This document shows positions 1-5,309 of a DNA stretch of 5,974 bases, piece by piece (within the stretch, counting starts at the first letter, position 1; every line of letters begins with the position of its first letter). Where the stretch lies: positions 1 to 5,974 of the forward strand of contig JAQVYZ010000074.1 of assembly GCA_028708485.1 (NCBI GenBank). The letters run 5' to 3'. Under the pieces are notes generated by a model, which was given only the letters and a program-made list of their open reading frames with translations, did not search any database and was not told where the DNA came from. The position numbers and the translations under genes are program-made. This DNA is from Caldisericia bacterium. Lineage in GTDB: Bacteria; Caldisericota; Caldisericia; UBA6126.

Positions 1-283
1 GTTGGCAAATGACTTCCATCTTGTTATATATCCATTGGGCGATCATCTCGGTAGAAGGATTCGGGAATTGCACATTCAGATCCTGATGATCCAAGTGGCA
101 TAAAATTTGTTCCCGGACAAGATGATCAAATATTTTAAAATCAACAATCATTCCATCGGGTCCGGGAATTCCTTTTACAGTAACGGATAAAAAATAAGTA
201 TGCCCGTGCAAACTCTCACATTTACCGTGATAATCAGGTAGATAATGAGCCGCATCAAAGGTAAAGTCTTTTTTTAACAGCAT
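1..283 (-). CDS. queD: 6-carboxytetrahydropterin synthase QueD (partial, 3' end off window)
   Basis: QueD converts 7,8-dihydroneopterin triphosphate to 6-carboxy-5,6,7,8-tetrahydropterin, an early cytoplasmic step towards preQ0 and queuosine. Ninety-four residues are visible; the family usually has about 120, so the last 25-30 lie beyond position 1. The N-terminus has the family FDAAH motif (residues 9-13, His13 a zinc ligand) and the CxxxHGH motif (Cys22 catalytic; His26 and His28 zinc ligands). LDH at 64-66 holds the Asp-His pair of the active site, and PSTEM at 76-80 matches the conserved PT(S/A)E region. The spacing CxxxHGH is typical of QueD and argues against eukaryotic-type pyruvoyltetrahydropterin synthase. 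The start ATG at 283 lies 7 bp after the aminotransferase stop and has no good Shine-Dalgarno sequence, so translation is probably coupled to the upstream gene. What is seen is motif-level evidence; the substrate is inferred from the family. Confidence 0.92.
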   Translation of the reverse strand, partial: MLLKKDFTFDAAHYLPDYHGKCESLHGHTYFLSVTVKGIPGPDGMIVDFKIFDHLVREQILCHLDHQDLNVQFPNPSTEMIAQWIYNKMEVICQ

Positions 284-290
284 CGGGTAA

Positions 291-1481
291 TTATAGGCCG
301 AAATCCTTCACAAATACTTGTTTGATTCTTCTCATTGCTTCCTGTAAATTGTCGGAAGAATTGGCATAGGAGAATCGTAAATACCCTTCTCCGGTATCAC
401 CAAATACACTGCCGCCTAAACAAGCTACGCCGGCTTCATAGAGAAGATGTTCCGCAAGACCTTTGGAAGAAAGACCTGTTTTTTTCAGCACTTCTTTGAC
501 ATTGGGATAAGCATAAAATGCCCCATTTGGTTTCATCATCTTCATACCGGGAATGTCATTAATGAGAGCGGTGATTAAATCTCTTCTGGATTTGAATTCA
601 TTATACATCACTGCAATTTCAGGATTATTCCCATTCAGAGCGTTAATACCGGCAAATTGAATAAAGGGTGATGTGCACGAGACAGTGTTGTTGATGATTT
701 TTGTCATCGGGATCATAAACTCATCAGGAATGATGCCATAGGCTAAACGCCATCCGGTCATGGCATAGGTTTTTGACCAGCCATCCATAATAATTGTGCG
801 GTCTCTCATGCCAGGCATCGTAGCGATGGAAATGTGTGGTTCTTGCGTATAAATCAAGTGAGAATAAATCTCATCTGAAAAAACCACTGCATTTGAGGGC
901 AGGATCACTTTTGCAATCTTTTCCAGGTCATCGGCATGAAGAATACCACCGGTCGGATTCTGAGGAGAATTGAGGATAATCAATCTTGTTTTGGGGGTGA
1001 TTAGTTTGGCTAATAAATCGATATCAATCCTATATTCATCTTCTTCCTGAAGGGGCAGAGGAACGGGCTTTCCACCAGCCAGTTTGATAGCTGATTTATA
1101 AGGAGGATAGCCCGGATCAGGGTAAATCGCTTCATCCCCCTCTTCCAGAAAAGCCATGCAAGTGGAGAATATGAGGAGTTTACCGCCTGCGCTGATCAAT
1201 ACATTACTGGAATCAACATCCATATGCCTGGTTTTTGAGACATAAGAGGCTACGGCTTCGCGTAATTCCGGAATACCGGCAGCGGGGGTATAATGAGTCT
1301 CTCCTCTGTCTAAAGCAGTCTTACAGGTATCAATGATGCCTTTGGGGGTGGCAAAATCCGGCTCTCCAATCTCAAGATGGATGACCCGAATTCCTTTTTC
1401 CCGTTCTAAAGCCTTAGCTTTAGCTAAAACTTCAAAAGCTCCTTCTGCGGTCGCATTCTGAGCTCTGTTTGAAATCTTCAT
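291..1481 (-). CDS. class I/II PLP-dependent aminotransferase (aspartate aminotransferase-like)
   Basis: This is a full-length (396 aa) fold-type I aminotransferase that moves an amino group between an amino acid and a 2-oxo acid in the cytoplasm using pyridoxal phosphate. The N-terminus has the HLEIGEPDF segment (35-43) and HYTPAAGIPELR (63-74), both typical of the AspB-like subgroup. NSPQNPTGG (171-179) supplies Asn175. SDEIY (202-206) supplies Asp203, which pairs with the PLP pyridine nitrogen, and Tyr206. SKTYAMTGWRLAYG (236-249) contains the Schiff-base Lys237 and the phosphate-binding Arg245. YLRFSY (367-372) provides Arg369, which binds the substrate alpha-carboxylate. The catalytic set is complete, so it should be active. 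The ATG at 1481 follows AAGGAG with about 7 bases of spacing, a strong ribosome-binding site. It sits 33 bp after gcvT and 7 bp before queD. The substrate cannot be told from sequence: aspartate, alanine or aromatic/branched substrates all occur in this subgroup, so no gene symbol is given. Confidence 0.93.
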   Translation of the reverse strand: MKISNRAQNATAEGAFEVLAKAKALEREKGIRVIHLEIGEPDFATPKGIIDTCKTALDRGETHYTPAAGIPELREAVASYVSKTRHMDVDSSNVLISAGGKLLIFSTCMAFLEEGDEAIYPDPGYPPYKSAIKLAGGKPVPLPLQEEDEYRIDIDLLAKLITPKTRLIILNSPQNPTGGILHADDLEKIAKVILPSNAVVFSDEIYSHLIYTQEPHISIATMPGMRDRTIIMDGWSKTYAMTGWRLAYGIIPDEFMIPMTKIINNTVSCTSPFIQFAGINALNGNNPEIAVMYNEFKSRRDLITALINDIPGMKMMKPNGAFYAYPNVKEVLKKTGLSSKGLAEHLLYEAGVACLGGSVFGDTGEGYLRFSYANSSDNLQEAMRRIKQVFVKDFGL

Positions 1482-1514
1482 GCTAATCTCCTTCAGAAAA
1501 TTTTGTTATATTTT

Positions 1515-2402
1515 TTATCTTCGATCTTTTCTGCCTGAAGTGCCTTTATAAAAAGGTTTTTTCACCATAAGTGCCGGAACCATTTTCCCCCTGATCTGGA
1601 TATCCAGGGAAGATCCAATGGCGAATAAATCAGCAGGAATATATCCCATAGCAGCGATACGGTTAATCTTTGGACAATAGCTTCCCGAGGTGACATATCC
1701 AACTGGCTTTCCCTGATGAAATATTTCCATACCATGACGCGGAATCATCTTGCCGTCCAGTTCAAAACAGGTCAGTTTTCTTGTTGGGCCTTGTTCGGAA
1801 ATAGCGCATAATATGTCGGATCCGACAAAAGACTTTTCCAGTTTTACGGCAAAAGTCTGTCCGGCTTCCAATGGATTGGTGGTTTTATCAATATCATTTC
1901 CATAGAGCCAGAGGCAAACTTCAAAACGTAAAGTATCGCGCGATCCCAATCCGCATGGGAGGACACCTTTTGTTTTACCGGTTGTTAAAATGGCATTCCA
2001 GATTGTGACAATATCGTTGTTGGAAGCCAATATTTCGAATCCGTCTTCGCCGGTGTAACCGGTTCTAGAGGTGATGGTCTTCATGCCGGCAATCTGTATC
2101 TCATGACAAGTAAACACCTTAAATTGTGTCAGATCAAAATCTGTCAGTGTTTGCAGGATAGCTTCCGCCTCGGGACCTTGGAAAGCAACTTGCCCGTATT
2201 GGTCGGATAGGTTGGTTATTTCGACCTGAAATTCAGGGTGTTGCTCATGTATGGACAGGATATGAAGAAAGTCTTTCTCGGTGTTGGAAGCATTGACTAC
2301 CAACAACATATGTGTTTCCGTTAATCGGTAAGCCAGCAGGTCATCTACTTCTCCACCATCTTCATAGCATAAGGGGGAATACTTAATATCCCCGTCCTGC
2401 AT
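1515..2402 (-). CDS. gcvT: glycine cleavage system T protein, C-terminal part downstream of a frameshift
   Basis: This reading frame carries about four fifths of aminomethyltransferase GcvT, which takes the aminomethyl group from lipoylated GcvH, releases ammonia and forms 5,10-methylene-tetrahydrofolate. In fragment numbering, residues 11-21 include CYEDGG and the VDD stretch with the catalytic Asp. VVNASN is at 35-40, RTGYTGEDGFEI at 113-124, and the very typical GLGSRDTLRFE block followed by LYGNDID at 151-172. The C-terminal beta-barrel domain follows, with VGYVTSG at 234-240, and the protein ends a few residues after KKPFYK, as family members do. The apparent start at 2402 is an internal Met (residue 79 of the repaired protein) with no Shine-Dalgarno sequence, so independent translation is unlikely. 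Joined to the upstream frame with one base restored, it gives 373 residues, the normal length. There are no stops or missing motifs in this fragment, so decay is absent or very recent. Confidence 0.9.
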   Translation of the reverse strand: MQDGDIKYSPLCYEDGGEVDDLLAYRLTETHMLLVVNASNTEKDFLHILSIHEQHPEFQVEITNLSDQYGQVAFQGPEAEAILQTLTDFDLTQFKVFTCHEIQIAGMKTITSRTGYTGEDGFEILASNNDIVTIWNAILTTGKTKGVLPCGLGSRDTLRFEVCLWLYGNDIDKTTNPLEAGQTFAVKLEKSFVGSDILCAISEQGPTRKLTCFELDGKMIPRHGMEIFHQGKPVGYVTSGSYCPKINRIAAMGYIPADLFAIGSSLDIQIRGKMVPALMVKKPFYKGTSGRKDRR

Positions 2403-2635
2403 GTCGGTTGTTTGGTTGTGATCAGGTAGTTTGTAAAAAGAATGGCATCACGACCATGGATGGATATCTCGCCCATATGAGATACATCAAAGAGACCGGC
2501 CACATTTCTGACTGCCATATGTTCATCAATCATGGTAGTGTACACTAAGGGCATCTCATATCCTGCAAAAGGGACAATATTGGCTCCTAATTCTTTATGA
2601 GATTCGTATAATGGCGTTCTTTTTATGGTTAACAT
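2345..2635 (-). CDS. gcvT: glycine cleavage system T protein, N-terminal part, truncated by a frameshift
   Basis: This 96-codon frame is the true 5' end of gcvT. Residues 1-73 match the GcvT N-terminus: KRTPLY at 5-10, VPFAGYEMPL at 21-30, IDEHMAVRN at 36-44 and GLFDVSHMGE at 47-56, which is part of the folate-binding domain. From about residue 74 the reading becomes non-homologous and stops at 2345, while the neighbouring frame takes over with the expected continuation. The ATG at 2635 overlaps the transketolase stop by 7 bp (AAATGTTAA). An AGGAGG lies at 2649-2654 inside the transketolase gene, 14 bases before the ATG, which is long but, with the overlap, suggests translational coupling. 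The other glycine cleavage genes (gcvH, gcvP) are not in the window. If the frameshift is real, this short product would lack the catalytic aspartate and most of the protein, and would be non-functional. Confidence 0.88.
   Translation of the reverse strand: MLTIKRTPLYESHKELGANIVPFAGYEMPLVYTTMIDEHMAVRNVAGLFDVSHMGEISIHGRDAILFTNYLITTKQPTCRTGILSIPPYAMKMVEK
2403..2420 (-). other. gcvT: frameshift junction within gcvT (apparent single-base deletion)
   Basis: On the coding strand the two gcvT frames meet in the stretch reading CTGATCACAACCAAACAACC. The upstream frame gives L-I-T-T-K-Q-P, which departs from the family. The downstream frame read back through the same bases gives N-Q-T-T-D-M-Q-D-G. 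Adding one base between 2418 and 2417 yields L-I-T-N-Q-T-T-D-M-Q-D-G. This has the T-N pair that GcvT proteins show at this point (as in LMTND of Bacillus subtilis GcvT) and the right number of residues up to the following Gly. There is no long homopolymer and no convincing X-XXY-YYZ slippery heptamer, so programmed frameshifting is not favoured. Confidence 0.8.
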
Positions 2636-3549
2636 TTGTGGTTCAGATCCTCCTTATTAATTTCCTCTAATGCTTGTTGCATTTGTTCTTTATTTGGTGC
2701 TCTGCCGTGCCAATCTGCCTGGTTTTCCATGAAACTGACTCCTTTACCTTTATTGGTTCGGGCTACCAGTACGGATGGTCTTTCGGTTGCACGCTGCGAT
2801 GTTGAAAAAGCCTCTCTGATGGCTGGAATGCTGTGTCCATCTGTCTCAATTACATGCCAGTTAAAGGCTTCGAATTTTTCTTTTACGGGGGCTACTCCCA
2901 TGACATCCTCTACCCACCCGTCGATCTCAAGATTATTATAGTCATAAATTAAGGTAAGGTGGTTGAGTCTGTAATGCGCAGCACTCATAACGGCTTCCCA
3001 GATCTGGCCTTCCTGTGATTCTCCATCTCCACAAAGAACATATACCCGTTGATCGCTCTGTTTTTTCTTCAATGCCAGCGCTAAGCCCACGCCAACGGAA
3101 AGACCTTGTCCCAGCGATCCGGTGCTGACTTCCACCGGTTCAAGCCATAAGTTGCTTGGGTGACCCTGTAGAGGGGATGCAAAATCCCTGAAGGTAGCTA
3201 AAAGCTCTCTTGGAAAATAACCGGTTTCGGATAGCAGAGAGTATAGCAAGGGAGAAACATGACCTTTTGAAAATATGACATAATCGCGATCCGCCCATTT
3301 CGGATCGTTCGATCTATGTCTCATCACATCTAGGAACAAAACACTTAATAAGTCTGCAGACGACAGAGATCCACCCGGATGACCTGAACCTGCAGCATAG
3401 GTGGAAAGAATGATATCTCTCCTGATTTGTTTGGCAAAATTGGTTATATCTTCATTGGATGGAGAAAATGGGAACTGCTTTATTGGAAAAAGCGGATAGG
3501 AAGTTCGAGATAGCAAAGTCTTAGCTTCTTCTCTTCTTTCATTACTCAT
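2629..3549 (-). CDS. transketolase, N-terminal (thiamine diphosphate/pyrophosphate-binding) subunit
   Basis: This is the N-terminal half of a split two-gene transketolase (306 aa), which transfers two-carbon units between sugar phosphates in the non-oxidative pentose phosphate pathway. AGSGHPGGSLSSADLL is at 53-68, SKGH at 94-97, STGSLGQGLSVGVGLA at 142-157, the thiamine-diphosphate/Mg motif GDGESQEG at 174-181 closing with NN at 205-206, and TNKGKG at 265-270 followed by WHG at 280-282. All the pyrophosphate-site motifs are intact. It ends where split N-subunits normally end, so it is a natural half-protein and not a truncation. I chose ATG 3549 because AAAGGG lies 6 bases upstream; an in-frame GTG at 3564 would add five residues but has no Shine-Dalgarno sequence. 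About 30 residues precede the usual family start (near EDITNFAKQIRRD), an unusual extension rich in Pro and Phe. The pyrimidine-binding C-terminal subunit needed for activity is not adjacent on either side. Confidence 0.94.
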   Translation of the reverse strand: MSNERREEAKTLLSRTSYPLFPIKQFPFSPSNEDITNFAKQIRRDIILSTYAAGSGHPGGSLSSADLLSVLFLDVMRHRSNDPKWADRDYVIFSKGHVSPLLYSLLSETGYFPRELLATFRDFASPLQGHPSNLWLEPVEVSTGSLGQGLSVGVGLALALKKKQSDQRVYVLCGDGESQEGQIWEAVMSAAHYRLNHLTLIYDYNNLEIDGWVEDVMGVAPVKEKFEAFNWHVIETDGHSIPAIREAFSTSQRATERPSVLVARTNKGKGVSFMENQADWHGRAPNKEQMQQALEEINKEDLNHKC

Positions 3550-3572
3550 ATCTATCCCTTTCACGGTTATAT

Positions 3573-3587
3573 TGGGAATTACTCCCA
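3573..3587. repeat. short inverted repeat at the predicted operon transcription start
   Basis: TGGGA and TCCCA form 5-bp arms around a 5-base spacer (ATTAC). The element lies directly downstream of the candidate minus-strand -10 box, so it would occupy the first bases of the transcript or overlap the start site. It could be an operator half-site pair or a small 5' hairpin. An arm length of five is short enough to occur by chance. Confidence 0.3.
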
Positions 3588-3593
3588 GTAAGC

Positions 3594-3621
3594 ATTATAA
3601 AACATGGAAGATTGTAAGCAA
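3594..3621 (-). promoter_or_regulatory. candidate sigma-70 promoter of the transketolase-gcvT-aminotransferase-queD operon
   Basis: On the minus strand a perfect -10 hexamer TATAAT (3594-3599) lies 16 bases downstream of TTGCTT (3616-3621), a weak -35 box matching the first three consensus bases. Transcription would start near 3587, about 38 bases upstream of the chosen transketolase ATG. No other promoter-like sequence is evident between the four minus-strand genes, which are too close together to need one. The call is from pattern only. Confidence 0.5.
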
Positions 3622-3650
3622 CTTTTTTGTCTCTTTTTCAGAAAGATATA

Positions 3651-3678
3651 TTGCAAACTGACTTAAATGTTCTATATT
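3651..3678 (+). promoter_or_regulatory. candidate sigma-70 promoter of the Tad-like/lipoprotein gene pair
   Basis: TTGCAA (3651-3656, four of six matches to the -35 consensus) and TATATT (3673-3678, five of six to the -10 consensus) are separated by 16 bases. Transcription would begin near 3685, leaving a leader of about 27 bases before the TTG start at 3712. It lies back to back with, and does not overlap, the candidate minus-strand promoter, so the two units may be expressed independently. Confidence 0.45.
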
Positions 3679-3694
3679 TCCATCAAAGAACACT

Positions 3695-3700
3695 GAGGAG
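3695..3700 (+). promoter_or_regulatory. ribosome-binding site that decides the Tad-like gene start
   Basis: GAGGAG is the only strong Shine-Dalgarno sequence before the Tad-like gene. The first in-frame start-type codon, GTG at 3700, overlaps the last base of this site and so cannot be its start. The next in-frame candidate is TTG at 3712, 11 bases downstream, which is long but workable. No in-frame ATG precedes the membrane anchor. Confidence 0.5.
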
Positions 3701-3711
3701 TGTATATAGAT

Positions 3712-5307
3712 TTGTTTAATCGTGATGAAAAAGGACAGTCGGTTATTTTAATAGCGGTTTCAATCGTGTTGGTCTTAGTCGTGGCATTTTCCGCTTATAA
3801 CCTCCAGATGCTATTGGTAGCGAAACAGAAAGTCAGGCAAGTCACTGATGCAGCTGCATTAGCCGGAGCTTTATCAAGGAAAAGCGGTTTGGAAAGCTTT
3901 CAACAGATCGCTAATTTGGATTTACTACTAGCGTTGTCCTGGGAAATCGGCACCGCTTGGGAATATATCTTGGAAGGTGCTCAATATGTACATCAGGTGG
4001 TACCGGGGTATGACACCACGGCAGATTTGCTGGCCACTGATCATTCTATCGGCAATATTGTACCGGTCAAGAACCATATCTCCCATGTTGACAAGAACGG
4101 TATTGTGGAAGATTCCACCTATGCTATGGCTCAGCAGTACCTGATTTTAGAAGCGCTTCTATATGCAAAAGCAGTCGAGGAAAGAAATCTGACAATCTCT
4201 ACCTTTCCATCAGAGAATCATATGTCTCTGTTGATACCATCAGAGATGATTATTAACCAAGGGGCAGTTTTATCTTATACTGAAGTAAACTATGCTTCTT
4301 ATCATTGGAAAATAGGCTTAAAAGATGGTAGGATGATATTTCTGGTCGAAAAACCAGACGAACGAAACGGTGGAGCTTTTCATACCTCGATCGGTCTTGC
4401 TTGTATTGAATTAATTCACTCCCCCGAGACATTATTCAGCTCGATGCTCTCTTCGTTGGCTTCCACAAAATCCGGAAAATTGGTCGCATTTGCATATGCC
4501 TATCCCTATAATATGGAGGATATCGATGCAGAATTTGAACCGGCAGATTCGGTTGTGACTAGTCTGGAACTGATTAATAACGAAAATAGCGATCTAGTCG
4601 AGACCTTACATCAAATTGCGGGGAAAAAACACCCATCTGCCAAGAATATACGAGATTTAAAAAGCACCTGGGATACCCTGGTCGCCAATTGTAACTATAT
4701 ATTGGATTTTTGTGAGGAAGCTAGATTGCTGGATGTCCTGGATATCGGTTCGGGTGAATACAAGTCAAATCCTGTGATGGGCTCTTTTCATACCTTGAAT
4801 TTACTGGAACAGGAATCCTACCAGGATATCGCTGATGCAAAAGGGATCGATTATTCGACGCAAACCGGGATAGATTCTTTTTATAACACCCTTTCTCTGG
4901 AAGATATTTTCGGTTCAAAAGAGGCATTTTGGCAAGATCTTCGAACTACTTACCAAACGCTGATCGATGCGAGTACAGAATTCAGCTCTGACCTGACCGA
5001 GTTGTTAGAAGCGTGTAAGTTCTTTAATATTAATCATGCTAACGGTCACAATGTGCCTTATTATTTTCAAGAAATACCTGAAATAGTGTATGATCATATG
5101 GAATCCTCCACGCTAAATGATTTTCTAACTCTTTCCAGCATGATTTCAGAAGATATTGTCAATTGTTACGATAATTTAGCTGCTTTACCAAGCATGACTT
5201 CCAATGCATCTTCCATCACGGTTGATGTACTTATGCCGGACACAGAGATGCTGGATTATCTCTCACAGATCTTCTCTGCGCCGATAGTCAGGTGGGAAGG
5301 CTCCTAA
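3712..5307 (+). CDS. Tad/TadG-like membrane-anchored envelope protein with unrecognised extracytoplasmic region
   Basis: The N-terminus follows the pattern of the Tad (TadE/TadG-like) anchor found in Flp/tight-adherence pilus proteins. There is a short charged start, then KGQS (7-10), one hydrophobic segment (about 11-35), then a basic AKQKVRQ and the hallmark D-AAALAGAL (46-54), which resembles DAAALAGA in TadG-like proteins. The remaining 475 or so residues should face outside the cytoplasm. They show no DxSxS metal-ion site, so the von Willebrand A domain found in many TadG proteins is not evident. I recognise no domain there, only a largely helical-looking polar sequence with five cysteines. 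Two segments about 94 residues apart resemble each other (RDLKSTWDTL at 314, QDLRTTYQTL at 408). The start is taken as TTG 3712 (531 aa) because GTG 3700 overlaps the Shine-Dalgarno sequence. It begins a plus-strand unit and is followed 2 bp later by a lipoprotein gene. Anchor type is fairly secure; function is unknown. Confidence 0.72.
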   Translation: MFNRDEKGQSVILIAVSIVLVLVVAFSAYNLQMLLVAKQKVRQVTDAAALAGALSRKSGLESFQQIANLDLLLALSWEIGTAWEYILEGAQYVHQVVPGYDTTADLLATDHSIGNIVPVKNHISHVDKNGIVEDSTYAMAQQYLILEALLYAKAVEERNLTISTFPSENHMSLLIPSEMIINQGAVLSYTEVNYASYHWKIGLKDGRMIFLVEKPDERNGGAFHTSIGLACIELIHSPETLFSSMLSSLASTKSGKLVAFAYAYPYNMEDIDAEFEPADSVVTSLELINNENSDLVETLHQIAGKKHPSAKNIRDLKSTWDTLVANCNYILDFCEEARLLDVLDIGSGEYKSNPVMGSFHTLNLLEQESYQDIADAKGIDYSTQTGIDSFYNTLSLEDIFGSKEAFWQDLRTTYQTLIDASTEFSSDLTELLEACKFFNINHANGHNVPYYFQEIPEIVYDHMESSTLNDFLTLSSMISEDIVNCYDNLAALPSMTSNASSITVDVLMPDTEMLDYLSQIFSAPIVRWEGS

Positions 5308-5309
5308 TT

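Noticed and set aside
1482..1514. Terminator between gcvT and the aminotransferase (T-rich run)
   Set aside because: There is an AT-rich run but no GC-rich stem, and the gap is only 33 bp with a strong ribosome-binding site, so read-through is expected.
2403..2420. Programmed -1 ribosomal frameshift in gcvT
   Set aside because: The bases AACCAAACAACC do not form a standard slippery heptamer in the upstream frame, no clear downstream stem is visible, and GcvT is not known to be made this way.
2636..2941. Plus-strand 101-codon open frame
   Set aside because: It lies entirely antisense to the transketolase N-subunit, whose conserved motifs account for the bases, and its translation resembles no protein.
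3562..3564. GTG at 3564 as the transketolase start
   Set aside because: No Shine-Dalgarno sequence precedes it, whereas ATG 3549 has AAAGGG at suitable spacing.
4721..4927. Minus-strand 68-codon open frame
   Set aside because: It is antisense within the Tad-like gene, with no ribosome-binding site and no recognisable features.
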